Shown: in pieces, positions 10,184 through 21,741 of the stretch
Position numbering within the stretch: position 1 is the first letter of the stretch
How the letters are laid out: the number at the start of each line of letters is the position of its first letter
NCBI GenBank assembly: GCA_022496205.1
Contig: WTXD01000003.1
Coordinates: forward strand, 558,001 to 622,000
Length of the DNA stretch: 64,000 nt
Origin: Gloeopeniophorella convolvens
Taxonomy: Eukaryota > Basidiomycota > Agaricomycetes > Russulales
Direction of reading: 5' to 3'
Made by a program: the position numbers and the translations under genes
The notes under the pieces: generated by a model
The model's input: the letters and a program-made list of their open reading frames with translations, nothing else
Databases searched by the model: none
Told to the model about the DNA's origin: nothing

Positions 10184-10993
10184 ATGGACCCCGAAGAGAT
10201 TCTGTCCTCATCACTTGAGACACTCTACGACTACGCTCCAATAACGCACACATCGCCAGACGGGCAATTCACGTACACGCTCCCCGACCCTTCAGCTTCG
10301 GGCTCGGATTGGGCCCCTCAATCAGTGGTCCTTTCGATTCCGGATACACAGGCTGAGCACTGGTCACTCCATGCCTCCTCTATCTGGGTTTCTGCATTAT
10401 ATGTCGCCGACCACCTCTCGGAACTCAATCTTCCCTCCGAATCATCTCGCACCCTGCGTTTGATTGAACTGGGTGCAGGCGCGGGCCTTCCAAGTATTGT
10501 CATCGCCAAATCTCATCCACACATCAGCGTCGTCGCAAGTGACTACCCAGATCCTATGCTCATCAGAACGCTCAAGGAGAACGTAGTGCGCAATGACGTG
10601 GGTTCGAACTGTAGCGTCGTCCCGCATGCATGGGGCACGGATCCGACGCCGCTTCTACCCCCTGCGGACATCATTCTCGCGGCAGATACGCTATGGAATT
10701 CAGAGGTGCACGAAACTTTCCTCGACACCGTCTGCGCGGTGCTCGCACGCACGCGCGACGCACGCGTCCACCTCATAGCGGGGCTGCACACAGGAAGGTA
10801 CACGCTTGACGCGTTCTTCGGCGCCACGCGGGAGAAGGGCCTGGTGGCGGTGGAGGCAATCGAGCGCGAGGTACATGGGGACGGCCGGAGAGAGTGGAGT
10901 GTCCAGCGTGCGGAGGACGAGGATGAGCGCGAGCGCAGGAGATGGGTCATCTGGAGCGTGCTGAAATGGGGAGATCCCGTCGACGACCGGTGA
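10184..10993 (+). CDS. Methyltransferase-16 family, EFM7-like protein methyltransferase
   Basis: Single-exon gene of 269 residues starting 95 bases after the PEX7 stop. The SAM-binding motif I reads LIELGAGAGLPSIV, followed by the acidic post-I motif VASDYPDP and a motif resembling the family DxxY position (IILAADTLWN). This order and the DYPDP signature match METTL21/Nnt1-type enzymes, in particular yeast Efm7, which methylates the N-terminus and adjacent lysine of elongation factor 1A. The exact substrate is inferred from that resemblance; other family-16 enzymes cannot be excluded. The C-terminus is charged and ends in RRRWVIWSVLKWG, the usual closing beta strand. No targeting signal is seen, so it is probably cytosolic. 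Confidence 0.8.
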   Translation: MDPEEILSSSLETLYDYAPITHTSPDGQFTYTLPDPSASGSDWAPQSVVLSIPDTQAEHWSLHASSIWVSALYVADHLSELNLPSESSRTLRLIELGAGAGLPSIVIAKSHPHISVVASDYPDPMLIRTLKENVVRNDVGSNCSVVPHAWGTDPTPLLPPADIILAADTLWNSEVHETFLDTVCAVLARTRDARVHLIAGLHTGRYTLDAFFGATREKGLVAVEAIEREVHGDGRREWSVQRAEDEDERERRRWVIWSVLKWGDPVDDR

Positions 10994-11444
10994 AATACAT
11001 GAAGGGTACGTTCCTGTTTGTTTATCAGATACCGCAGGGGCGCTAACATGTATAGGTATGTATACTTGGTTCACAGGAGCATGGATAATAGACATCTACC
11101 ATGAATCACTTTTGCGCTCGCGTTCGCACCCCCCGTGCTTGATGCCTTGTAGACTCTAGAGTACATGCGTCATCGTAGAAGTCTGTCTTTGGTCGACAGC
11201 GATTTCGAGGGAATGGCTTGGCCTGTGATAAGGAGGTACAATCTGCTTCAATACTGCGTCGAGGGAGCAGGTGGCCGATGGCAGCCGCCGCTCAGCGCAC
11301 TCTCAGCGCTCTGGAGTTTCCGTTCCGACCATAGGGCGAGGTTAGGGTCTGTGCATTAGTCATCGAGGGATTTCATCGAGGCTCGTGCTCGTGCAGCTCA
11401 TTCCCGGACTCGAACTCGCCACTCCCTGTTCCTCCACTTCCACC
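10994..11444. other. Intergenic region
   Basis: Spacer between the methyltransferase and CRIPT genes, both plus strand. Nothing coding is recognised; it is expected to hold the CRIPT promoter. Confidence 0.4.
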
Positions 11445-11951
11445 ATGGTCTGTACCAGATGCGAGAAGGTAACACATCGGCTTCGACATTTCTTCTTCTC
11501 CTTCTTCTGACAAAAGCCACCAGAAACTGTCCAAGGTCGCTGCACCTGACCCATTTCAATCTACCTCTACCAGCATCAAGGATGGTTCTCGCAAAATCGG
11601 CGAGAACAAGTTGATTGGGCGACCCAAGGCCCCAGGGGCCGGTCCGAGCTCTATTCGCGGTGCTTCTGCCATGAGTTCGAAGAATCGTTATAAAGTGCGT
11701 TCGATGTACTTGCGACTTGCCTTGGTGGATACTGACCTCGCGTACCAGCCCTATGCAGGTAAATGTAAAGACTGTAAACAGTCGGTCACACAGAACCAGG
11801 CGAAATATTGCCATGGTACGTGTTCGTGTGTCCGCAATGTGGACCCTTTGATATTTACATCATTACAGGATGCGCGTTCAAGAAAGGGATCTGTTCAATA
11901 TGTGGCAAGCAGATTCTCGATACTTCTGGTTACCAGATGACAAACAAGTGA
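11445..11951 (+). CDS. CRIPT-family cysteine-rich protein
   Basis: Four exons (11445-11468, 11524-11694, 11749-11815, 11869-11951) give 114 residues. Exon 1 is only 24 nt and encodes MVCTRCEK, the first zinc-binding CxxC. The family pattern follows: a DGSRKIGENKL centre, then CKDCKQSV, YCHGCAFKKGICSICGK and the terminal TSGYQMTNK. CRIPT was named as a PDZ-binding protein in animal synapses, but in fungi and plants it is a conserved small zinc protein linked to the minor spliceosome and pre-mRNA splicing. Four CxxC pairs should bind two zinc ions. A Ser/Gly-rich insert of about 20 residues sits between halves. Confidence 0.93.
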
Positions 11952-12354
11952 TCTACATGTGCCGTTTCTTACCCTGGATCGCCTTTTGTACGCTTTGAAT
12001 CCCCAGTTGCATCTGTACACTATCGCTACGTCCGTCCTTTACCGTGTATATTTATATCCATCACCCCAAACCAGAGCATGTTCACCTATCACGACCTCAC
12101 GCGGGCTGGCAAATCGTTCTCCGAGTGAGCAAGCCCGGAAATCGAGTTCCACACGTTCATGCATTCGCAATTATACTCGTTTTCAGGGCAAGTATACAAT
12201 CCGGAAATAGTCCCTAGATGTTGAACCTATCCACTAAAGTACATGTACCACAGCTATTACTCGAGCGCACGAAGAGAGATACTTGTAAGATCGCGAACAG
12301 ATGGATGGAAAGACAACAAACAAAACATGATAGCAAAACTCGACGCGATAGCAC
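11952..12354. other. Convergent intergenic region
   Basis: AT-rich 3' flanks of CRIPT (plus) and DNMT5 (minus). No open frame resembles a gene. Confidence 0.5.
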
Positions 12355-15300
12355 TTAGAAGTCATTGAGCTTCTTCCCACTCCTCGCCTCGTAGATGTCG
12401 ACATCGATGGTGTCCTTGGTCAAGAAGCGCCAGATATACACCGTTTTTGTCTGGCCGAAGCGACGAAGACGACCAATGGCCTGCGTCTCGTTCGCCAGAT
12501 AGATCTCCTGAGTGGGCGCGAGGAGTGGCGAAAGGAAGATGGCATGATTGGCGGACGTCAGATTCGCTCCCGACGCGCTCTCGTCCATGACGTTCAGCAA
12601 CAGCACGCGCTCCTCGCTGTCATTCTGGAACTTCTCGAGGTTTTTGCTCTTCATTGCAGCAGATCCCTTGATCTCGAGGAAATGCACTTTGTTTGCCGTG
12701 AGGGCCTCGGCAACCTTCTTCATGAGGTCAGGAAATTGCACAAAAACGAGGACACGTTCGTCGCGAGGAATGCGTTTCCTGTGGGACGGAGTTAAGCGAG
12801 ATAAAGGCAGGCAGAGGCACGATACGCACTTGATCAGCTCCATGACCTTCTCCAACTTCATGCCGAAGTGCTTGCCCTTGCCCTCGCGCTCGTAGTCGTC
12901 CACCCCGAGAGTGTCTCCCCTGACGATATTAAGGACGCGAGCAGCCGCCTTGCACTGGCCAGAGCGGGCGTACACGCAGGTCTCCTTGTCCGCCGCGGCC
13001 TTGACGTCGTTGTAGCAACCGCCATGGCCGCACGAAGAGAGAATGGCAATCTCTTCGAGAGGAACGCGGTCGCGACCACACTCGGGGCAGGAGATCACCG
13101 GGGGCTCGCTTGCTTGCTTCTGGAGGTCTCGGACGATGGTGAAGTAGCGCAGCGAACGCACACGCCCGACAAGTTCCTTGGTAAGCCGGCGGATGGTGTG
13201 CGTCTGTTCACGATGGCTCCAAATAGCTTCTTTGCGCTCGCTATCCTTCATCTTGCGGCCGGATTTGTCCGTCCTGGACCTGCCAACGCCCGCAGCCTCG
13301 AGCAGCTCCGTGATGAGCTTTGTGCCATCCTCATCACCGACGCCCTCAGTGCGACAGACACGAACGTATTCCCGGAACATGGACTCCTTGGGTTCGTCAT
13401 CCTGTCGCTTGCCGATCTCCTTCTCCTTCTCGACGGCTTCCTTGAGCCTCTTCAGGAAGTCGTTCCGGCAGTCCTCGAGCTGGGACTTGCGTTCCTTGAC
13501 GATGACCTCGCACGCCTTCATCGCGTTCTCCTTGTTCGAGGTGTCGAGCTCGAAGTGCGAACAGCGTTTGAGGAGTGCCTCCTCCGCCGTGCTTGAAAAG
13601 CCATCAGATTGGGACCGAAAGGTTGACGGAGCATACGCACTTGCTGTCACCAAGCGACTGCGCGACTCGTTTTTCACGGTCGCTGTTTGTCTTCTTTCCA
13701 CGCTTGATCGTCATGTCTAGGGCACGGAGATGGTGCTCAAGCTCGAGATAGATCGCACGCTCAGCAGCCGGCAGCGAGATCTTTTCGATCTTCTCCTCCC
13801 AAGGAATCTCGTCGATCTCGGCGATGTTCTACCAGAAGGCTTAGGTTAAAAGGATTTGATGTTGACTGCTCTTGCTTACCTGACGAACGAAGCGGTCCAA
13901 AAAGGACTGCCCGAGCTCGTGGCGGTGAGCGTGCCAATCCAAGCTGTGCGTTTCGCGGAACGAATGGAACTTTTCCACAGCTATGACATAGTCAGATCCA
14001 TTTAGTAGAAAAAACTGTCGCTGACGCACCTGTTTGCTCCCTGCGACGCTTCTTAACCTCGACTGACTTGCCCTCGTTATCGTCGTCGATCCCAAGGTGC
14101 ACGTCGAGGTAAGTGGCAATCGTCTTGACTGCGGCGAAGTCATGAATAGGAGGCGTGCCGGACAGCACCCAGTGTCGGTCGGCGGAAATCCGCGTCACCA
14201 GGTTGTGGATCTTGCCGTCCAAGTACGTATACTCGTCCACGATTTTCCTGGCAAAGTGAAACATCTCCAACGGTGGAGACTGCATCCGCTTCCAATCGCG
14301 CTTGGCCGTACTCCGCAGTTTCCACGGGTCTTTGGCCTCACGGAGCTCCTTAGGCTTCTCCTCCTTTTCCACTCGCTTGCGCTTCTTGGATTTGGTGGAG
14401 GAAGCCTCAGACGCAGACGGAGTATTGTCGACGTCCATGGCGTCCTCGTCCTCCGATTGCTTGGCTTTCTTGGACTTCGGGGTGGCCTTCGGCTTGGCCT
14501 TAGGTTTCGTGCGGGACTTTGGCTTCGGGGCGTCGGAGTCATCATCGGAAATCTCGACCACAGAGCCCTCATCTCCATCGCTTTCGTCTCCGTCGGAGAC
14601 AATGAAGTCGGGGGAGTCGGATCGGGCCTTCTTTTTCGAAGCGCGGGAGGTCTTTCTTTTAGGTCGCTCCTCCTCGCTGTCAGAGTCAACGTTGTAAACG
14701 GCCATCTGGGATACTTTCCGGCTGAGTCGCCGGACTGGCTGTTCGTCAGCGTCATCCGATTGATCGTTTCCTTCCGAAGCGGAGGCATCGGCTGCCTTGC
14801 TAGACTTGCCCTTCTGGACGTCCTTGAGGTGAGGGAGCTCGACGTGACTGAATACCGTTTTGCTGGTCGGTTTGTCGCTGATCTTGGGCTTCGCCGCAGG
14901 AGGGTCCTCCGGACGCGCTTTCTTCAATGCCGGCACCTCTTGGATTCCTCTCAAGCGCTTCGAGGGTCGCATGGCTTTCTCCGCTTCCGCATCTATGGAC
15001 ATGTGAGTAAAGGCGTACAATACGAGCGCTTCAAACGAACCTTTCTTTCGCGCTGCATGAATCGCGTCCATGACGCTGACAGATCCGTCTTCCCGTAATC
15101 GATCAACTTGGCCCTTCAGGTTTTCCAGGGCGATATCCAAGCGTGCGTTGAAGTATCGGCCGTCGGATGCGGGGAGAGATCCGCCAGCAGCGAAGGCCTC
15201 CAGATTCGCAAGATAGGCGCTGCTCTTGAAGAGGTTGGACGCGACAACGATGATGTCCGCCTCAATGACCTTCTCAACCGTCAAGGGGTTCAGATTCGTT

Positions 15301-18300
15301 GCCGTGGTGAGCGTGACAACTTCCAGGTTTGCCTTGGGCGATACGAATTTCTTGATCTCCGTCGTCCACTGGCGAGTAAGATGCGGAGGGACAACTACCA
15401 GCGAGGCTTTGACGCGAATCTTGCCAGGTATCGCCTTTGCCTTTTCCATCTCCCGTTCAACTTGTTTACGCGTGCAGTCGATGAGGCCGAGCGTAATGGC
15501 GGTTTTGCCATAACCGACTTGGTCAGCAAGGACGCCTCCGCGAACGTGAACGGGCTGTTGAGCGCGGCCTTCCGCACGCCAACCCAAAGGCTCGAGCATC
15601 GCTTCTGAAACCTCTTCCTCGATGAAGGGGGTTGCGCCAATCTTCTCCTGTTCCAACATCCAATGTAACGAACGCAGCTGCTCCACGCGAAGCGGGAATT
15701 TGGCGAAGTGGGGAGGTTGAGTGTGTTCCGGGTCCGAGCGATTGCTCGTCAAGGTGAACTTCGGCAGAATCAGCTTCACCAATGGCTTGAAGTTAGTGTC
15801 CAAGCGCCATGACAATGCGGGTCGGCCCTTCCGTCCGGCTGTGGGGAGACGGGAGAGGGCGCGATGGACTAGCGAAGCCACATTGACACCAATACGCACA
15901 GTTCCAACGCCACTGTCATCGAGTTTGAGTTGCGTCACGAATGGTGCAGGACGATGCTTTAGGCGACGCTCGTATTCGCCCGCCTCAGCGCTATCCTCGA
16001 TTGCTATGACCTTCTTCCCTTGTTTGATCCATCGCAGGGAAGGAGCGCGAGGAGCGCAGCGTTCACAGTTCGAATGGTCGTCTGGGAGCTCAACCTCTTT
16101 CCAAGAAGAGAAGGACCCATCGACAACCTTGATACGTTCGAGCAGCCACGATAGGGAACGGAAAGTGGCACGTTCGTAGATCTGCTCCACCTCCTTCCAA
16201 GCTCCACGTGGCCATTCAGAGCCAGCTTGTGTGTGGAGAGGCACTCGAGCGACAAGCAGAGCGTTTGCCGATCTACATGCTTCCTTGCTGACGGAGATGT
16301 CAAGACTATCCTGAGGAACGGAGTAGCGCGCCTCCTGTGCGTGCGAAGGCTGGGGAAAGTAGCGGGACGTGAGCTACTGACACTTGAACATGACGCAGAG
16401 CTTACCTCGAGGCCGACCTCCTTCGCGAGGACGTACTTCTGAGGGATGGTACAGGAAACGCGCTGCGGACCTGCCTTGTCCGACTGTCGCCACGAGGATT
16501 GCAGGCGCGCGAAGATAGGGCGCGCCTCCCGATATTCATAACGCCGGGTGCTCGTCGAGAAGGCGAAAGCGTCGTCACTGGGTTTCCCAGAGCGAGTTGG
16601 GTCGAGAAGCAAGAATAAGGGGGGGAGGGAAGCATCCGAAGCAGTAGAGACCTTCTTGTGCAACGCGTTGTTAGCAGTTCCGCACTTATCCAGAAGTTCA
16701 TAAGTGCCGGAGATGTCGCGGTCGAAATGCGAGACGTCGCCCTCTGGAACTGAAATCTCCAGTTTCGATGAAACGGTACTGTCAACGAACTTGGGATTGA
16801 GCAAGCCGAGCTTCGCCTCCCACGAAGGGACCTGCTCCCCGACAGCCGTTACAGAGATCTCGACCGAAGTCGCAAGCGGCAAAGCGACCTCCCACTGGCC
16901 ATTCAGGAGCGAACCATCGCAGGCGAGACGAGCTGCTGGATGAAGGAGTAACTTGCGGATCTCGGCATTCGCCGGCTCAGTGGGGGAAGGCTTGGCGTAG
17001 AATAACCATTCTGGGCGCTTGGGGTGGAGGCAAAGTTCCAAGAGGCCCTTGGTGGACTCGTACGTGGCATACCACAGCTCTTGACGCTTGAGTTCCACAA
17101 AACGGAGCTCTGGCCCCACTGCTTCCACGACTGCACGGCACCAAGTCTCCCAACGCCTTGAGGGTATTCCGGAACCGTGCTTCTGCTTCAGGGAGTTCAG
17201 GCGTGACTCCGTGACCCCCTTGAGCTGAAGACACATGGGCAGGGCGGCCTTGAGACTGCGTTCGAAGGTAGAAGGTGCAAGTCGAGGGTGCAATTTGACG
17301 TCGATTGATCTAGAGTTGTGCTCCGGACGGCCGCCACATTTGACGCAGGCCGTGAATCCGCAATCATCGCACCGCCGAACCTCGCGCTCGGTCATGTCCT
17401 TACGACCTTCGCAAGTGCAGAACCGTACGCTTTTCATGGCGTCTTCCAGGAGGGCCGAGAGACGGTGATCTGCAGCCTTGGAGAGATCGAATGGTCGCGC
17501 CAACAGCTGGTCTTCACCGGAGATGTGATCTTGCACCGAGTCGGATGGCGGGTCGACTTCCATGACGTCTTCGTCCATCTCCTCGACAATGCGCGCGCCA
17601 CTCTTCTCCTCATAGGTCCGCGAGTCATCGCCGGGCGTCAGATACTTCATCGAAAGCACGAGAGCCACAAGGATGGACGTTCCGACCACTGTCGTCGACA
17701 TAGCGTTACCAGCCAAGTCGGCCAGTTGATCTTCCGTCTCGCGCGTGAGCAAGAGCTCGTCAATGGGCAGGCCCTGTAGATGAAGCGCCTCCAGTCCCAC
17801 CATAGGTCCGCCGCGATTGGTAATATAAGGGATCATTGAGGGTGTGAGGCATGGCGAAATGCCAACGCGATTTGATCCGATCGAGCGGTCCACATTCTGC
17901 GAAAGATTCCACACTTGACTAAGAGACAGTAAGCCCTGTGAACGCCTTGCGCAAAAGTAAGGTGTTACCTCTTATATGCGGGGTCGACGCCCAATGCTGC
18001 GGACCGGAGAAGAGAGATATCCAGGAGGTCCCACACCCGCTCCACCTGACCCGAGACCCAGTCGGCCCAACCGTAATCGAGCATCTTGACGGACCCGCCT
18101 GATGATGAATGAGCATAGATCGAACAAACGTTGACAAAAATTTTTTTACCTTCGTCCCAGTTCGTCAGTGGACGCTTAGACCCCAAAGCCTCCTCCAGAC
18201 GAGTGCGCTGATGCCGCGACTCGCAGCGATTCCAGTCAGTCCGGCCTGTCCTGCGATCGAGCGCGTTGTAACTCTCTTGAACGAGCTTCTCTCTGGCTTG

Positions 18301-19323
18301 ATGGATGCGAGGGTCGTCAGAAGGGAGGAGAAATGCGTCGAGAGTACATGAGGCATCGCGCTTCATGGAAGCCATACGGTCCACCCATTTCGAGGGAATG
18401 CTCGAAGACTGGGCGTTGACAGCCATCATGTAACCACGCGTGCGCGTGTGGGGTACATAGTACGTCTTGGTGTCAAGGCGGACCGACTTCGCACTGTACT
18501 TGATATCCCCGAATTTCTTGACAACTGCCGGCCAAGGGGCGCTGCACACATTCTCCAGTATTACGACTGGAGGGCGGTGCTTCTGAACCCAGTTGAGCAT
18601 GCCGTGAAATGTGCGGCCAGACTCCCCGCCTTGATCTATATCCTTCTTCTCGTTGTTAAGATTCGAATAGTCGACACAAGATGTGCCAGCGATGAGGATG
18701 TCCACATTCCCAGGCACGTATGCTTTGGCACCATATGCAGTGTAGCTGTTACACTGTGAGACATGGCTATCAATGGACAGAGGAGATCGTAAAACGCACG
18801 CATAATCATCGCCGAGCTCACAGACGTCGCGGAAAAGAAGCGGAGGTTGAAAATTCCGCTCGATGTATGCCTGCTTGAATGGGACGATCTCACAGGAGAA
18901 CACGTGCTCCACCTCAAATGTCGTGCCGTACTTTTCAGTCATAGCACGACTGATGAGATTGAGCGCGAGAAGGGGAGATTCGGTTCCAGAGCACATGGTG
19001 GCGACGCGTAATTTGCGTCCGTTGATGTGCTCTGCGAGCGTCTTCACCTCGGGCAGACGAGTGACGATGTCGGAGAAGATGTCGGGAAGAGCAGATATTG
19101 GTGGCAACGATGAATCCTCTGGTGAAACATACTTCTCCTTCTTCCCTGAGGTTCCAACCTCGTCCTCGTCCTCGTCATCCATGTCAATGTCCACATCTTG
19201 GTCATAGGGGGCCGTGTCCTCCGATAAAGTCCCCTCGCCGTCGTGCCCCTCGACAGGGTCTGATTTCGCAGTCGCAAAGAACGAGGAGATCTTCTTCTGC
19301 TTCATTTTGTCTTTGACGGACAT
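12355..19323 (-). CDS. DNMT5: DNMT5-type maintenance cytosine DNA methyltransferase/SNF2 ATPase
   Basis: One 7-kb multi-exon gene, roughly 2,200 residues. Near the N-terminus QKKISSFF (residues 9-16) is a PCNA-interaction box, followed by an acidic stretch. The C5-methyltransferase domain has motif I (VATMCSGTES), motif IV TSCVDYS with the catalytic cysteine at 18676-18678, VILENV, and a GNAMSTTVVG closing motif near 17.7 kb. Then come a small Cys-rich segment (CTCEGRK...CDDCG...CVKCGG), a SNF2 ATPase with Walker A DQVGYGKTA near 15.5 kb and a DEYT box near 14.2 kb, a RING-like insertion (CPECGRD...CGHGGC) near 13.1 kb, and the helicase C-lobe ending QAIGRLRRFGQTKTVYIWRF. In Cryptococcus, DNMT5 restores CG methylation on hemimethylated DNA using ATP. 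No N-terminal chromodomain is seen here. Long antisense open frames across the gene are shadows. Confidence 0.93.
19276..19299 (-). other. PIP box (PCNA-interaction motif) in DNMT5
   Basis: These 24 bases encode residues 9-16, QKKISSFF, an exact match to the PIP-box consensus Q-x-x-[ILM]-x-x-[FY]-[FY]. They lie in a basic context close to the N-terminus, as in many replication-coupled proteins. Confidence 0.75.
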
Positions 19324-19776
19324 GGCTCGGGAAGACGGGGGGAACGGAAGGGATAGTAGTGGTGTAGTATAGAGAAATGGGCTGACGCGAGACTCGTTAA
19401 ACGGCGGGAGATAGACGCGTGCGGCTTACACATGCTCGTCACGAGCGCGTTCTGTCACAAATGGATGACCCGCGTGTCACGTTCTGGAATCCCCTCGTTC
19501 CATCGTCCACTGTTGAGACGGCGCTCTCTTTCTTGTACGCACGTGCATTCTCAGGGGGGGCTCCCTACATGCTCCTTTTCGGAAACGAAACGAGCTGCGT
19601 CGCATTCTGGCAAAACAAGTACGTTTACACATGTCACAGTGGCGTTCGAGATTCTATCTTCGGAGTTACAATGGCGTGATTATGTGTTCCCGCGCTGCGA
19701 CAACCCAACGATTACTACTTCTTCTCCGACCGGTGGTCTCACCTAGGCTTAACATCTGAAGATCTGATACCGTGAC
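19324..19776. other. Divergent promoter region, DNMT5 and lipid phosphatase
   Basis: Separates the DNMT5 start (minus) from the lipid phosphatase start (plus). An 86-codon open frame from 19419 shows no family match and is treated as chance. Confidence 0.45.
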
Positions 19777-21016
19777 ATGGCCCATCTTCTTGCTACGATA
19801 AGAGAAAAAATAAAGGAATCATATGGACAGGACTCCTTCGTCTGGTTTGACCGCTCTTACGTTATTGACTGGCAAGTACTATCTGTTCCAAATCGCTCGA
19901 TGTCTACGCCCACTAAAACGCAGAGAACCCATCTGCAGGGTCGTCGCGACAGGTGTACTAGCCCTGTCCTGGTCCGTCGAGGCGCTGCCGGTCTTTGAGA
20001 GGGAGTTCTCCCTTGATGACCCCCTCATACAACATCCCCACACATCTCAACAGTAAGTAATGCTTCCGAGCCGCACGTAATCAGAGCCCTCACGCGAACC
20101 TGGTTGCAAGAATCTCAGGATATACAAATGGAATGATTGCTTTGGCAGTGCCTCTCGGGCTTGTCGGTTTCATTGGAGGTTTCAGAAGCTCTGTTCATGA
20201 AATCCACCATGGCTGGCTGGCAGTTTGGTCTAGCAGGTTCGTCCTCCTCGAGGAGTGAAGGTCATGGGCGGTAAATGTGATTGCTCGAATTACTTAGGGC
20301 ATTAAACAGCCTCATCACTGAAGCACTGAAAAACCGCGTCGGTAAGTTCGCGGTCTCGCAGTTCAATGCAACATTGGTTGATCTCAGAATGGCATGCACC
20401 CAGGTAGACTTCGCCCGGATTTTCTCACTCGATGCCAGTGGGATACTTCCACAAATACATGTACAGGGTTAGCTCGGGATGCGCGCTCCTGATAAGGTCT
20501 GACTGTCCTCGATAGAAAGGCCGACGATATTCGCGATGGCCGAAGATCATTTCCATCGGGCCATTCGTCCACTGCCTTCACCGGCATGACTTTCATTTCT
20601 CTATTCCTCGCCGGGAAAACGGCTGCATTGTGCTTCAACTCTTCGCCCTTCCCCGGCTCTTTTCTGGGCAGCCGGCTAGCTCGCCTGTGCCTCGTTCTGG
20701 CACCTTTGACCTTCTCAACATGGGTCGCTATCTCTCGTGTCGAGGATTACGTGCGTTGCCTCCCAAACGTTGCATCTGCATCAGACTGATCACACCGAAG
20801 CGTCACCACAAAGAAGACGTCATCGTTGGGAGTATGATCGGCATACTCTCTGCGACCCTATGTTATCTCCTTTACTGGCCTAATCCCTTTGCCTTGAGCA
20901 GTTTTTCACCCGAAAAGATAGGGCGTCCGAGGATAGCTGTGACGGGTGATCCACATTATGGTCGGAATGGCGACTATGAACTGGCCTCAGGTGGAGCCGA
21001 ACTCGATACCGTGTGA
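19777..21016 (+). CDS. PAP2-family lipid phosphate phosphatase (DPP1/LPP1-like)
   Basis: Seven exons give 297 residues: 19777-19871, 19939-20052, 20111-20236, 20298-20341, 20404-20467, 20516-20750 and 20801-21016. All three phosphatase motifs are present: K-x6-RP as KNRVGRLRP, PSGHS, and SR-x5-H-x3-D as SRVEDYRHHKED. The first transmembrane region follows FDRSYVIDW, and FEREFSLDDPLI is the usual loop before the next helix. The family dephosphorylates phosphatidate, lysophosphatidate and diacylglycerol pyrophosphate in ER, vacuole or plasma membrane. The first intron begins GCAAGT instead of GT; only this GC-AG reading restores the frame and joins the Trp of the conserved motif. The C-terminal tail is Gly-rich and probably cytosolic. 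Confidence 0.9.
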
Positions 21017-21741
21017 GGGACCTGCATCACACAAGGACCAACGAAGCAGAATCCTGCGACAGACCGCTTGGTGTATCGAACAAGGGCCTGGTATCTTGGT
21101 ATAGCCTTATGCAATACCACTGTGTTTGTTACAAAGATGCACTGGTCAAACGCCAAAGATGCGGTACCGGTGGGCGATCGCAAACTCGATTTGACCATGA
21201 TCCGTTGGAATCTTTGACTCGCCTCATCTACCTGCATGATCTATCTTACTCTGTATTCTCTGCATTTTGCTTGTCGCTTATGGTCCCACCTGCACCGGGC
21301 TTGTTAAGTACCATGTATAAGGCACGGGGCTTCTGTGAAGGAATTGGAGAGCCCAGGTTTGCCACCGCGGTGTATGGTCATATCAGCGAGCGGCTCATCA
21401 ATGACCACCAGGACACCGACGGCAGCTCGTGCTGCATATCCAACTCACGCTGTTGGATCTTTTTCAGCGGGCCTCATTCTGGGTTCGCTGACTTTTGCCA
21501 CCCGACCACGGAAGTGCGGGAGCCATAGGTCTGATAGTGGCGGAAGCATTTTCCCAGTCACGCTAGAAGGCCGGAGTGGTTCGCACTAAGCAGGCTACAG
21601 CAATAAGGCATACTTACCAACATTCGTTCGAGGGCAACGTGCAATCAGGCACATGGGGATTAGCGCAGGAGAGCCAGGAGACGGCGCCGAGTCGAGGATA
21701 TATACAATGCTACAATATACGAGATCCGTGTGTCCTTGCCA
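21017..21741. other. Unassigned region with unrecognised open frames
   Basis: Between the lipid phosphatase end (plus) and the CID-protein end (minus). Plus-strand frames around 21013-21528 and 21335-21589 and several minus-strand pieces are open for 60-170 codons but match no family I recognise and give no consistent exon chain. A small multi-exon gene is possible. Confidence 0.35.

Noticed and set aside
12868..15640. Plus-strand open frames over DNMT5 (for example 14097-15098)
   Set aside because: Antisense to conserved SNF2 and methyltransferase motifs, no own domain.
19419..19746. Open frame of about 100 codons before the lipid phosphatase
   Set aside because: In a divergent promoter, no start context or family match.
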